From the NCBI RefSeq assembly GCF_001746295.1, contig NZ_MJAH01000007.1:334792-398791 (forward strand): 64,000 nt of DNA. The letters are read 5' to 3'. The position numbers and the translations under genes were made by a program. Source of the stretch: Streptomyces sp. LUP47B. Its GTDB lineage: Bacteria; Actinomycetota; Actinomycetes; Streptomycetales; Streptomycetaceae. The notes under the pieces were generated by a model. It did not search any database, was not told the DNA's origin, and was given only the letters and a program-made list of their open reading frames with translations. This document shows, in pieces, positions 16,217-25,338 of the stretch. The first letter of the stretch is position 1. Every line of letters starts with the position of its first letter.

Positions 16217-17104
16217 TCAGGGCGTGAGCATCCGGTCCTGCTCCAGTGGAGGTGTTCCGTCGTACCAGGGCAGAGCCTTTCCGAAGCGGACCAACTCGCC
16301 GTACAGGCCGGGCTCAACGTGATCGGCGAAGACCAGGTCGAGTACGGCCGCGGCAGCCTGGGCCGGTGACTGCGCACCGCTGTAGTCGCTGAACCAGGGG
16401 CGTGACGTTGCGGTGTCGACCATGCCGGGACACACAGACGCGATCAGCGTGCCGGTGGCCAGGTCACGGTCGCGTCGCTCGGCGGCCAGGGCGCGGACGG
16501 CGGCGACCTGAGCGACCTTGGAGGGCACGTTCAACCAGACAGGCCAGCCTGCCTCCTGCGCGGTCTTGTGATGGATGGCGCTGCGCCACGACTCGACGGC
16601 GTCCTCGACCTGCTCCAGGCTCGCCCCGTCGAACAAGTGGTGCAGCCGCGGGTCGAGATGGCCCAGGGTGCCCAGACTGCTGGCCACGACGAGGAGCCGA
16701 CCGCCGGGGCGAAGGACAGGGCCGAAGGACCTCAGGATCGCGTGCGTGGCGGTGTTGGAGACGTCGATGAACTCGTCCGCCCGCTCGGCCTGTGACTCCT
16801 CGGGCAACAGGCGGGCTACGGCGTTGGAGATGACGACGTCGACTCCTCCGTGCCGGGCGCGGAGGCTCTCGGCGAGGCGGGCGATGGCGTCGGTGTCCGT
16901 GACGTCCAGGACACGGCCCTCCACGCGGGCATGTGTGCCGGGCAACAGGGCGACCTCGCGGGCGGCGTCGGCCACGCGTTGATGGTTGCGGCCGGTGAGG
17001 AGGACCAGGTCGTCCTGGTGCAGGCGTGCCGCCAGCCCTTCGACCAGGGCACGGCCGAGTCCTTGGTTGGCGCCCGTGACAAGGGCAATGTGTGAGGCGT
17101 TCAT
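16217..17104 (-). CDS. SDR-family oxidoreductase with altered active site
   Basis: This 295-residue short-chain dehydrogenase/reductase resembles carbonyl reductases. The cofactor motif is ALVTGANQGLGRALV; VISNAVARL (Asn) and LLVVASSLGTLG (Ser) follow. Where carbonyl reductases have YxxxK this protein has NVPSK, so the catalytic Tyr is replaced by Asn (codon AAC, near 16528); the Lys is kept. Activity may be lost or altered, for example to ligand binding. It is divergent from a LysR gene with 71 bases between, the usual LysR-target layout. There is no clear ribosome site before ATG 17104. Confidence 0.85.
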   Translation of the reverse strand: MNASHIALVTGANQGLGRALVEGLAARLHQDDLVLLTGRNHQRVADAAREVALLPGTHARVEGRVLDVTDTDAIARLAESLRARHGGVDVVISNAVARLLPEESQAERADEFIDVSNTATHAILRSFGPVLRPGGRLLVVASSLGTLGHLDPRLHHLFDGASLEQVEDAVESWRSAIHHKTAQEAGWPVWLNVPSKVAQVAAVRALAAERRDRDLATGTLIASVCPGMVDTATSRPWFSDYSGAQSPAQAAAAVLDLVFADHVEPGLYGELVRFGKALPWYDGTPPLEQDRMLTP

Positions 17105-17175
17105 GCATGCCACGCTAGGAAGCCCATGCCCATGAGTCCAACGAGAGTTCGGCACGGCTAGTATGCGCAAACGTC

Positions 17176-18117
17176 ATGGACTTCTCGGATGTGTCACTCA
17201 CCGCCCTGCGCGTCTTCCGCGCCGTCGCCGAGCAGGGAACCTTCACCGCGGCCGCCGCGTCGCTGGGATACACCCAGTCCGCGGTCTCCCGGCAGATCGC
17301 CGCGATCGAACGGGCCGCAGGCGCGGAGCTGCTGGAGCGGCGACGCGAAGGGGTACGGCTCACCGCGGCCGGCCGCGTCGTCATGCGCCGCGCGACGGTC
17401 GTGATCGACGAGATCGACGCGACGGCGCGTGAGCTGTCCGGCCTGCCGGAGCAGTCCGGCACGGTCCGCCTGGGCTGGTTCCCCAGCGCCGGCGCCGTGC
17501 TGGTGCCCCACGCCCTGGCCGGGCTGCGCCGCACGGATCCCGGCCTTCAGGTCGTCGGCCGGGAGGGCAGCACCCCGGCGCTGGTACGGGCACTGCGGGC
17601 CGGCAGCCTCGATCTCGCCCTGCTCGCCTCGGCGCCCCCGTTCCGGCCGCCGGACGCCGAGTCACCACCACTCGTACTGCAGACTCTCTCCGAACGCGCC
17701 CTCTGCCTGGCGGTGCCCGCCACCCACCCGCTGGCCCGCGGCGACTTCGTCGACGTGGCTGACCTGCGCGGGCAACGGTGGATCGCGGGCTCCTCCTCGG
17801 GCGAGGACCGGCTGATGGGAGTGTGGCCGGGCCTGGACGAGCGACCGGACATCGCCCATACCGCCCGCGACTGGCTCGCCAAGCTCCAACTGGTCGCCGC
17901 AGGCTGCGGACTGACCACCGTGCCCGCCGTACTCGCCTCCGCCGCGCCACCCAGCGTCCGCGTCCTGCTCGTCCGCGGCGGCCCCCAGGAACAGCGACGC
18001 CTGCTGCTGGCCCGTCTCCCCCACCCGCCGACCGACCCGAGCATCCGCGTGGCCGCCGCCCTCCGCGCGTCGGCCCTCGACGCCGACACACCCGCTCCCT
18101 CGACGCCCCCCTCGTGA
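17176..18117 (+). CDS. LysR family transcriptional regulator
   Basis: This 313-residue LysR regulator has its N-terminal helix-turn-helix at residues 5-65 (LTALRVFRAVAEQGTFTAAA, SLGYTQSAVSRQIAAIERAA). It is followed by the periplasmic-binding-like effector domain (GTVRLGWFPSAGAVLVPHAL, LVAAGCGLTTVPAVLASAAP). It starts at ATG 17176 without a ribosome site, so the mRNA may be leaderless. It is transcribed away from the SDR gene; LysR proteins usually regulate the divergent neighbour together with a co-inducer. Confidence 0.9.
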   Translation: MDFSDVSLTALRVFRAVAEQGTFTAAAASLGYTQSAVSRQIAAIERAAGAELLERRREGVRLTAAGRVVMRRATVVIDEIDATARELSGLPEQSGTVRLGWFPSAGAVLVPHALAGLRRTDPGLQVVGREGSTPALVRALRAGSLDLALLASAPPFRPPDAESPPLVLQTLSERALCLAVPATHPLARGDFVDVADLRGQRWIAGSSSGEDRLMGVWPGLDERPDIAHTARDWLAKLQLVAAGCGLTTVPAVLASAAPPSVRVLLVRGGPQEQRRLLLARLPHPPTDPSIRVAAALRASALDADTPAPSTPPS

Positions 18118-18237
18118 CGACGCAGCGAGCACATACGACCGTACGCGCCCGACAGGCGGGGCCCGCAAGGCAGTTCAGGTGCGGTCGGGTACCGACACGG
18201 GCATCCTCGGCGCGCCGCCCTGGTAGAACAGTGACCG

Positions 18238-18870
18238 GTGGGTGCCCAGGAGCGCGAACGCAAGGTGTACCGGCCGCTGCGGCGGGCCGGCCTCGAGGTG
18301 ATCCCGAACGGCGTGCCGGACGGCACGATGCCGTTCGTCTTGGGATACCGCGACGAGGACATCGTCGGCGGCTTCTCTCACCCGTACGACACCCCACGGC
18401 TCGTCGAGCGTCTCAACGAGGAGTGGTACGACCTCGCGGTCTCGTCGGGTCTTCTCGACCACCGGCGCGAGTTCCTCGTCCAGCTTCCGCAGGGCACGCG
18501 CACGCATCGGGCGTCCCTGCAGAACATGCACAGTGGCCGCCGTACCGCGTCCTGGACCCGGGTCCGGCTCCTGAACCGCTGGGACATCATGGGCCGGGGC
18601 GCAGCATCGGCGTTCCTCGGCATACACGCGGGCCACCCGGGCTTCGCCATGATGGCTCTCGACGGCAGTGTGTACGTCAGCGCCTCAACGGGCGAGATCG
18701 GCGTCGATGTGATCGCGGTGGGCCACCCGGAGGGCTCGGAGAACATCCTGCAGTTCCTGGAATGGTTCGCGCTCCGGGACAGTCCCTACTCCGGCCGGGA
18801 GCTGCAGAAGCGGATCGCCGTATGGCTCGCGGGCCGCACATCAAGTGCTGCCAGCCGTTCGGACCGATGA
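18238..18870 (+). CDS. Hypothetical protein, possibly 5'-truncated
   Basis: The 210-residue product is not recognised. Codon use is strongly coding (GC-rich third positions). It contains MPFVLGYRDEDIVGGFSHPY, RLLNRWDIMGRGAASAFLGI and GSENILQFLEWFALRDSPYS, and looks soluble and alpha/beta. The GTG at 18238 has no ribosome site, and an in-frame TGA lies only four bases upstream (18232-18234), so the real N-terminus may be lost. It is isolated between a LysR gene and an exporter operon on the other strand. Confidence 0.55.
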   Translation: MGAQERERKVYRPLRRAGLEVIPNGVPDGTMPFVLGYRDEDIVGGFSHPYDTPRLVERLNEEWYDLAVSSGLLDHRREFLVQLPQGTRTHRASLQNMHSGRRTASWTRVRLLNRWDIMGRGAASAFLGIHAGHPGFAMMALDGSVYVSASTGEIGVDVIAVGHPEGSENILQFLEWFALRDSPYSGRELQKRIAVWLAGRTSSAASRSDR

Positions 18871-18994
18871 CGACGCAACCCGTTTGTCGAGACCAGGGTG
18901 CCGTGCAACGACCGGAACCGATCGGGTCGCTACTGATCTCAGCCTGCCAGAACTGAGCAGTTCGCTTCGCGGCAGTCCGGCCGTCGGTACGGCG

Positions 18995-21010
18995 TCAGTC
19001 CGCCGTCTGTGCCGGACCCTCCGTGACCTTCCGCAGCAGTGGTCTGCTGCCAGTGATCGCGGCAAGCATGGCCAGCGTGCCGACGGCCAGGCAGATCACC
19101 AGTTGCACGGCACCGGAGGTGTTGATCGTGGTGCCGGCCGCCTTGTTGAGCTGCATGGCGCCGAAGGCACCCATGGCGGTGGTACCGCCTGCCAGGACGA
19201 CAAGCGGGATGACGGTCTCGCGGATCCGGGCCCCGTCCAGCACGTGAAGCGGGGTGCCGGCCAGCCGCAGCAGGCCGTACATCCGGCGTCGGTCGAGGAC
19301 GTTCGCGGCGGCCGTCAGACCGGCCGAGGCGGCTGCGACGAGGAAGCTCAGCACCAGGGTGGCAGTGCTGACGGTGGCGACGCGGGCAACGACTATGTCG
19401 TCCGACGCGGACACGTACTCCTGTGTGAACGGGTAGCGGCCCGATCCGAGGCGGGTGAGCGCGGTGACGCCGGTGTCGATACGGGCCTGCCCGCCGGAGA
19501 CGTGGGCTATGACGCCGTCGGCACCGCCGAGCAGGCTGTCGTAGTCGTCCTCGTCCGTGACGGTGACGGTCGCGGTGACGCCGGCCTGCCGCAGGAGCGT
19601 ACGGGCCTGGGCGGCGGTGTGCCGGGCGTCGGCGGCGTTCGCGGTGACCACACCGACCTGGTCGGCGTGGCTGGGACCGTCGAAGTCCAGCGTACTGACG
19701 GAAAAGAACCCTGCCACGAATCCGGCGAGGACCAAGCCGCTGACGGTGCGCCAGACCGCGCGCGGGTCGTCGCTGAGCCGGCGCGCGGCCAACAACGTGG
19801 CCGGGCGCTTGGCGCAGCGGCCCACGATTCGGCCCAACCGGTCCACGACCCAGGGGCCGAACAGCCAGAACGCGCCGTAGAAGAGCGCCAGCAGGGCCAC
19901 CAATTGCCGGGGCTTGAGCTGCCCCCCATCGCCCGTGGTCGCCCAGATGTAGCCCAGGACCGCGACGAACAGCAGCAGACGGATCACGCGGGTGCGGCGC
20001 GGGTCGGCCTGCTGGGCGACGCCCAGGGGCGAGGTGGCCACCTGGCGCAGCGTAGTCACCGCGCTGACGGTGATCAGGGCGGTGATGGCCAGCACCACGG
20101 CCGCCAGCCAGGGCAGCCCCACCCACAGTTGACCGGTGTACCAGGCGCCGACGCCGTACGGAACTTCGGCGAGCGCGGGCAGCAGTGCCGTGTAGGCGAG
20201 CGCGCCGGCCATCGCCCCGGCCGCGCCGACTCCCGCCGCCTCGACGGCGGTCATGGCGAGGATCTGCCGCGGCGTCGCCCCGGCCAACCGCAGTGCGGCC
20301 AGCCGCTGTTCACGCCGGGCCGCGCCGAGCCGCCCCGCCGCCGAGGCCAGCACGACGACCGGCATGACGAGCAGCACCGCGCCCAGCAGCACCGTCCCCT
20401 GGTCGATGCCGGTGAACACGCTGGCCTTGGTGCCGGAGAACCCGGAGACCCCCGCGCGCTTCGTCAGCCCGTCGTCGTAGTAGTTCTGCTCCCCTGCCGC
20501 CTCGGAGACGGCCACGTCGCCGGGCGCCCGTCCGATCACCGCGACCAACTCGTCGGGCGAGGCGAGACCGGCGGCGCCGATCATGCCGTATGAGCTCACC
20601 TTCGGGAAGCGGTCGGCGAGTTGGGCGGCGGGGAGCTTGTGCAGCAGTTCGGCCAGGGTGGGAGAGACGTACACCTGACCCTGTTTCGGGAAGTGGCTCA
20701 GGCCGGGTGGCGCGGGGGTCTGTCCACGGCCGGGCAATCGGGCCAGGTTCACGACGGTCACGGGTTCCTGGCGTACGTATGTCGTGGTCGTGGCCTGGAC
20801 CGCCGTCGCTTCCCCGGCCGACACGGCGTCTGGGGTGCGCCACTTGGTGTGGTCGGCGCGAGCGCCCGCGCCGAGGGCGGCGGCAATCATCAGCAGCAGG
20901 AGAAACGAGCCGACGGCGGCGGCACCGGCCGCGAGCAGCTGGGACTGGAGGCCGCGGCGGCCGGAAGATCTGGCGAGGTGCCAGGCCAGGGGCACGACGG
21001 GGGAACGCAT
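18995..21010 (-). CDS. FtsX-like ABC transporter permease
   Basis: This 671-residue permease has a hydrophobic N-terminal helix (residues about 25-48), a large extracytoplasmic region, a first FtsX block around residues 200-320 (LGAVLLVMPVVVLASAAGRL, RLAALRLAGATPRQILAM), a middle section of helices, and a second block at the C-terminus (RMYGLLRLAGTPLHVLDGAR). Two FtsX domains suggest a MacB-like mechanotransmitting exporter. GGAGGT precedes ATG 21010, which lies 21 bases after the ATPase stop, so the two form one transporter. The substrate may be a peptide, lipid or antibiotic; unknown. Confidence 0.9.
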   Translation of the reverse strand: MRSPVVPLAWHLARSSGRRGLQSQLLAAGAAAVGSFLLLLMIAAALGAGARADHTKWRTPDAVSAGEATAVQATTTTYVRQEPVTVVNLARLPGRGQTPAPPGLSHFPKQGQVYVSPTLAELLHKLPAAQLADRFPKVSSYGMIGAAGLASPDELVAVIGRAPGDVAVSEAAGEQNYYDDGLTKRAGVSGFSGTKASVFTGIDQGTVLLGAVLLVMPVVVLASAAGRLGAARREQRLAALRLAGATPRQILAMTAVEAAGVGAAGAMAGALAYTALLPALAEVPYGVGAWYTGQLWVGLPWLAAVVLAITALITVSAVTTLRQVATSPLGVAQQADPRRTRVIRLLLFVAVLGYIWATTGDGGQLKPRQLVALLALFYGAFWLFGPWVVDRLGRIVGRCAKRPATLLAARRLSDDPRAVWRTVSGLVLAGFVAGFFSVSTLDFDGPSHADQVGVVTANAADARHTAAQARTLLRQAGVTATVTVTDEDDYDSLLGGADGVIAHVSGGQARIDTGVTALTRLGSGRYPFTQEYVSASDDIVVARVATVSTATLVLSFLVAAASAGLTAAANVLDRRRMYGLLRLAGTPLHVLDGARIRETVIPLVVLAGGTTAMGAFGAMQLNKAAGTTINTSGAVQLVICLAVGTLAMLAAITGSRPLLRKVTEGPAQTAD

Positions 21011-21031
21011 GGCAGCTACCTCCTGGGGAGA

Positions 21032-21715
21032 TCAGACAACGGTGTACTGGGAGTGACCACCGATGCGGCCGTCGCGGACCTGAAGGATCCGGTCGCAGTG
21101 CGCGGCCATGTCGGCATCATGGGTGACCATCACCAGGGCGGCGCCCGTCTCCCGGGTGGCGGAGGTGAGCAGCTGGACCACCTCCGTGCTGGTGCGCTGG
21201 TCCAGGGCGCCGGTGGGCTCGTCGGCGAAGACCACGTCCGGCTCGGCGGCCAGGGCGCGGGCGATGGCGACACGCTGTGCCTGGCCGCCGGAGAGCTGAC
21301 CGGGACGACGGAGCTCCAACCCGTCCAGGCCCAGCGGCGTGAACCAGCGGCGGGCACGGGCGACGGCCTCTCCGCGTGGCATGCCCTCCAGCATCAGCGG
21401 CAGCGCGACGTTCTCCTCGGCGGGCAGCTCCGGCAGCAGCTGGCCGAACTGGAACACGAACCCGAACCGCTTGCGGCGCAGTGCGCTGAGCTTGTTCTCG
21501 CCCAGATTGTCGATGCGCTCACCGCGCAGCAGCACCTGGCCGTCGTCGGGTCGAATGATTCCGGCAAGGGTGTGCAGCATTGTGGACTTGCCGGACCCGG
21601 ACGGGCCCATGATCGCCAGCGAGTCGCGCTCGTGGACCTCCACGTCCACCCCGGCCAGGGCGGTGGTGAAACCGTACTTCTTGACCAGGCCGTACCCGGC
21701 CAGAACGGTGCTCAC
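21032..21715 (-). CDS. ABC transporter ATP-binding protein
   Basis: This 227-residue ATPase is complete: Walker A IMGPSGSGKSTMLHTLAGI, Q-loop region FGFVFQFGQLLPELPAEE, signature LSGGQAQRVAIARALA, Walker B DVVFADEPTGALD and H-loop VMVTHDADMA. The sequence pattern is of the MacB/LolD class, which pairs with FtsX-type permeases such as the one directly downstream. The start is GTG 21715. It follows the DUF4333 gene by 19 bases. Confidence 0.95.
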   Translation of the reverse strand: MSTVLAGYGLVKKYGFTTALAGVDVEVHERDSLAIMGPSGSGKSTMLHTLAGIIRPDDGQVLLRGERIDNLGENKLSALRRKRFGFVFQFGQLLPELPAEENVALPLMLEGMPRGEAVARARRWFTPLGLDGLELRRPGQLSGGQAQRVAIARALAAEPDVVFADEPTGALDQRTSTEVVQLLTSATRETGAALVMVTHDADMAAHCDRILQVRDGRIGGHSQYTVV

Positions 21716-21734
21716 GGTGTCTCGTCGCTCCTTC

Positions 21735-22106
21735 TCAGCGCTCGAACTTCCAGGTGACGCTCTTGGCGTCGGCCTTCGTCACCCGGACCGGTATCTCGAC
21801 GCTCCCGCCGCCGCTCTTTTCGCCGGTGCAGGTAAGGGTGGCTCCGGCCACGGCCTTGAGCCCGGTCGGGCAGGTGACAGCGGAGACCTTGTCGCCGACC
21901 CAGGGCAGCGGGTGGAACTTGCTCTCGGTGCGCCCGGCGACGACATTCGCCGCGAGCGCCTTGTGGCCGTCCACCGATGCCGTGCTGTACTCGTCCAGGC
22001 GACTGGTCGACTCGGTGCCGGCCAGCAGATGCGTACCGAGGCCGCCCAGCGCGACCAGCGCGGTCACGCCTCCGACGACGCCGACGAGGAACTTGCTGCG
22101 CTGCAT
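21735..22106 (-). CDS. DUF4333-like secreted or membrane-anchored protein
   Basis: The 123-residue protein starts with a membrane helix or uncleaved signal (FLVGVVGGVTALVALGGLGT). The C-terminal part matches DUF4333 in outline: SAVTCPTGLKAVAGATLTCT with two Cys, then SVEIPVRVTKADAKSVTWKF. DUF4333 proteins are extracytoplasmic and of unknown function. AGGAG lies six bases before ATG 22106. It heads the operon with the ABC ATPase and FtsX permease, so it may be an exported partner or sensor of that transporter. Confidence 0.8.
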   Translation of the reverse strand: MQRSKFLVGVVGGVTALVALGGLGTHLLAGTESTSRLDEYSTASVDGHKALAANVVAGRTESKFHPLPWVGDKVSAVTCPTGLKAVAGATLTCTGEKSGGGSVEIPVRVTKADAKSVTWKFER

Positions 22107-22634
22107 CGCGTACTCCTGATGTCCGTGGTGAGGATGCGCATCCACCCTCGCCCGCAGGACCGGGCGCGCGCCTCGGCCGAACGGTCGGGATGGCGGGCGG
22201 ACCCTCGGCCGTTCGGCCGATCCATGCTGCTGGTGCTCTGGCCTACGGTGATCGGCATGAAGGCTGCTTCCGCCCAGGCCGCGCCCACGGCCTCCCCGCA
22301 TATGTCGCCGCCGTTGCTCTCTGTACGGGCTCGGACGGGACGAGTGTCCTGTCGACGGCACGTCCCATCTTGCAGACCCTGACCTGCCAACTCCCTTGGG
22401 CGGCAGTGGTCTCGGTGATCAGCCGGCGATCGCCGAGAGCGTCCCTGGTACCGCTGCAGCGGTGAGACCCAGGGAGCATGCAGGTATACCCCTGCGGGCG
22501 CATGGCGATCACCGGTGTGCGCCGGATGAGGGAGCAATACGTCAGCTGGGCGAGCGATGTGATGCTCCGTCAGCCACGGGACGCTGGAAAGGCGCCCGCA
22601 GGACACGGGCGTCATCCACGAGGAAGGACCGGTA
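22107..22634. other. Divergent intergenic region, no gene
   Basis: The 528 bases lie upstream of both the exporter operon (minus) and a secreted protein gene (plus). Apart from the long inverted repeat at 22173-22220 and GAGGAAGGA before 22635, I see no feature. Confidence 0.5.
22173..22220. repeat. 12-bp inverted repeat with a 24-base loop
   Basis: TCGGCCGAACGG (22173-22184) and CCGTTCGGCCGA (22209-22220) are perfect reverse complements. They lie 67-114 bases upstream of the DUF4333 gene. This could be a two-site operator or a leader hairpin. The half-site shares CCGTTCGGCC with the boxes of the 27-43 kb island. Confidence 0.55.
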
Positions 22635-23213
22635 ATGAGTCGCACATCGTCAGCCTCCGCCCGTATCCGCGTCGCCTTAGGTGCCGCCGCCCTGATCGCC
22701 GTCGCCTGTACCGCCTCCGCCGCGGCCGCCGGCGGCCCGTCCGGGTCCGACGCCCCCGGCGGGTCCCGGGAAGCCGCGGCCCTCACCGGGTCCGCCAAGC
22801 TCTCCCGGACGCTCGGGGACGACATCACCTTCGCCTTCGACGCGCACCTCGCCGCCGAACACCGGATGGATCCGGCGAAGGCCACCGGGACCTTCCGCTT
22901 CAGTCACTATCTCGACGGGGAGGGTGCCTGGGCCAAGGGACGGATCGACTGTCTGGTGACCGGCGGGAAGGTCGCGGTGGCCACCGGTGTCATCACCGGC
23001 AGCGACCTGCCGGGAGCGAAGGGCAAGCGGGTGGGCTTCACCGTGCACGACATGGGCCGACACGACCGGTTGGGCTACAGCTGGGCCTCCGTGGGCAACC
23101 CGGTGGAGACCAAGGACCTGCCCAAGTGCGTGAGTTCGGCGCCGTTCGAGCGCGTGAAGAGCGGCACCGGTGACTTTCGGGTGTTGCCCTGGCAGCCGGA
23201 CTTCGTCGAGTAA
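22635..23213 (+). CDS. Secreted protein of unknown function
   Basis: The 192-residue protein has a clear signal peptide (RIRVALGAAALIAVACTASA, probable cleavage after ASAAAA). The mature part is beta-rich (DITFAFDAHLAAEHRMDPAK, GTFRFSHYLDGEGAWAKGRI) with a Cys pair (RIDCLVTGG and LPKCVSS). Small Streptomyces secreted proteins of this form are common, but I know no function for them. GAGGAAGGA precedes ATG 22635. It converges with the deacetylase gene. Confidence 0.75.
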   Translation: MSRTSSASARIRVALGAAALIAVACTASAAAAGGPSGSDAPGGSREAAALTGSAKLSRTLGDDITFAFDAHLAAEHRMDPAKATGTFRFSHYLDGEGAWAKGRIDCLVTGGKVAVATGVITGSDLPGAKGKRVGFTVHDMGRHDRLGYSWASVGNPVETKDLPKCVSSAPFERVKSGTGDFRVLPWQPDFVE

Positions 23214-23340
23214 GGGGCGCACCGGGTCATCTTTCCGGCTGCCAAGGTGCGGGCTGCTGGTATGCGGGCACCGCAGCCGGGGCATCGGTCGCACGGACAG
23301 GCCGGCTGCCCAGCCGCCGGAGCCGCCGGAGCCGCTGCGC

Positions 23341-24111
23341 TCAGCGCACGGGAAAGCCGTACGAATAACCCTGTTCCTTGAGCCGCGGCAGAATCTGGCG
23401 CAGGGCTTCGACGGTCTGGGAGCGGTCGCCGCCCGCGTCGTGGAAGAGGATCGTCGGGCCGCCCGGCAGTTCCTGCTCCACGGTGGCGACGATGGCGGCC
23501 GTGCCCGGCCGTTCGAAGTCCTTGGAGTCCACGTTCCAGCCGAGCGGGCGCATGCCCCGGGAGGCGGCGAGATGGCGGCTGTAGGGGGTGAAGGCGCCGC
23601 CAGGGGCCCGGTAGTACATCGGCCTTACGCCTCCGGACGCCTGAGTGATCATGCGTTCGGCGTCCAGGATCTGCTGCGCCTGGTAGGCCTGGGGCTTCTT
23701 GTCCATGGTGGTGTCGTGGGACACCGAGTGGTCGCACAGCCGGTGCCCGGCCGCGACCACCTGCTTGACCAGGTCCGGGTGGGCCTGCGCCTGGGTGCCC
23801 ACCATGCAGAACGTGGCCTTGACCCCGTACTGGCGCAGCACGTCGAGTACTTGGGGGGTCCACACGGGGTCGGGGCCGTCGTCGATGGTGATGTTGACTC
23901 CCCGGGCCCCCCGGTCCGAGGCGTGCGCGATGTCCACCGCGACCGGCTTGACGGCACTTCCCTGCCTGGCCGAGGTGGTCTCCCTGGGCGACGCGCTGCC
24001 CAACGCTCCGGCCTGCGCGGTCCACACCGAGGCACCGGCAGCGAGCAACGTCACCCCGAGCGCCGCCCCGAGCACCTTGCTGTTCCAGCCCCGCCCGCCG
24101 TGCCGTGCCAT
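23341..24111 (-). CDS. Polysaccharide deacetylase (NodB/CE4), exported
   Basis: The 256-residue protein has an N-terminal signal or anchor (VLGAALGVTLLAAGASVWTA) and a complete NodB domain: motif 1 NITIDDGPDP, motif 2 DHSVSHD (metal His residues), motif 3 YYRAPGGAFTP, motif 4 WNVDSKDF and motif 5 ILFHDAGGD. All the usual metal and catalytic positions are present, so it should deacetylate chitin oligomers, peptidoglycan or a similar N-acetylated polymer outside the cell. It is not obviously linked to neighbours. Confidence 0.92.
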   Translation of the reverse strand: MARHGGRGWNSKVLGAALGVTLLAAGASVWTAQAGALGSASPRETTSARQGSAVKPVAVDIAHASDRGARGVNITIDDGPDPVWTPQVLDVLRQYGVKATFCMVGTQAQAHPDLVKQVVAAGHRLCDHSVSHDTTMDKKPQAYQAQQILDAERMITQASGGVRPMYYRAPGGAFTPYSRHLAASRGMRPLGWNVDSKDFERPGTAAIVATVEQELPGGPTILFHDAGGDRSQTVEALRQILPRLKEQGYSYGFPVR

Positions 24112-24670
24112 GTCCGTCCCGCCTTCACGCAGTTGCTCGTCGCTTCCTTGGTCACGTTGCGACCACCTGGCAGGACGAGCGACGGCGGCCTCAGGATGCG
24201 TCCGTTACCGATCAAGGACAATTCCGGGGGAGTTCGCGGACAACTCCGCCGACGGCGGCCGGGTGCAGGCCGGTTGGCGTGGCCGCGCTTGTGGTCGATG
24301 GGGTGGGCCTGCTCGCCGAGGCCGGCTGCTGCACGGTTGACGCCGCGCAGGGGGCTCCCAAGGGCGAAGGTGGCCGGAGCGGCATTGATGCCGTGGCCCG
24401 TGGGAGGTCACTGAGGTGTGCAGAGTGCCGCGATCAAGGACGTCGTCGAAGGTGCCGCCACTGAGTGCCTCAGAGGGCTCGGGGCTCGACCACGGAGTGA
24501 ACTGCGTGGACCAGCGCGGGGCGGCTCGCCCGACCGCCTTTCAGGACGCCCTTGTCGGGGGCCGGGAAGGAGTCACAGCAGCCCGATGGCGTTTCCGCGA
24601 TTGGTGACTCGCGCCGTCCTCCGGTGCGCATTGCAGGTGAAGCCGGTGCCGCGGGAACCGGCACACCAGG
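24112..24670. other. Spacer without a supported gene
   Basis: In these 559 bases no frame shows a motif, ribosome site and codon bias together. No strong repeat noticed. Confidence 0.5.
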
Positions 24671-25159
24671 TCATTCCGGGGGAATGCGAAACTCGAATTC
24701 GGGACGGTCCCACGGCACGGCGGGCGGATTCGCGAACGCGGTCCCGGTCCGTACCGCGCCAACGCGATGGTAGAAGTCCTCTGCGGGCTGATGCGACACG
24801 ACCTTGAGGCGGTCGATTCCGGCGGCACGGGCCTCGGACTGCATGTGCGCGACGAGGAGCCGTCCGATACCCCGTCCTTGCGCTTCGTCGGCGACGAACA
24901 GCAGGTCGAGTTCCGGTGGAGCGAGGACGAGCGCGTAGAACCCGAGGACCCGGCCTCCCTGCTCGTCCGCGCCGACGGCCACAAAGGTGCGGTGGGCCTC
25001 GATGTAGTCAGGGCCGACCCGGTAGCCCGCGACTGCGGCCGCGTACTTGCCCTCGTAGGCGCTGGAGCCACGCACGAGGCGCGTGAGCCGTTTGGCATCC
25101 CGCGCGACGGCCCTCCGTATGGTGATCGGCCGGCCGATCGGGGAAGTGCGTGAACTCAT
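24671..25159 (-). CDS. GNAT family N-acetyltransferase
   Basis: This 162-residue GNAT enzyme has the acetyl-CoA motif A region LDLLFVADEAQGRGIGRLLV (Q-G-R-G-I-G), the preceding strand VLGFYALVLAPPE, and the C-terminal EDFYHRVGAVRTG. The N-terminus ITIRRAVARDAKRLTRLVRG is standard. Substrate unknown. I chose ATG 25159; GTG 25177 is an in-frame alternative. Neither has a good ribosome site. It follows the sensor kinase gene on the same strand after a 179-base gap. Confidence 0.85.
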   Translation of the reverse strand: MSSRTSPIGRPITIRRAVARDAKRLTRLVRGSSAYEGKYAAAVAGYRVGPDYIEAHRTFVAVGADEQGGRVLGFYALVLAPPELDLLFVADEAQGRGIGRLLVAHMQSEARAAGIDRLKVVSHQPAEDFYHRVGAVRTGTAFANPPAVPWDRPEFEFRIPPE

Positions 25160-25338
25160 CGGGAGAGTATGTCGCACCGGGGAGCGCCTTCGGGCGGCGG
25201 GGCGACCGGTCGGGCAGGAGGAGTACAGGGTGGTCGACGGCAGCTTTCCTGACGCGTTCGTCCTCGGAGTGCCGTGCGCGACCCTTCAGCAGGGCACCGC
25301 TCGAGAGATGTCAGGGATGGCTCGGGGACACGTGCCCG

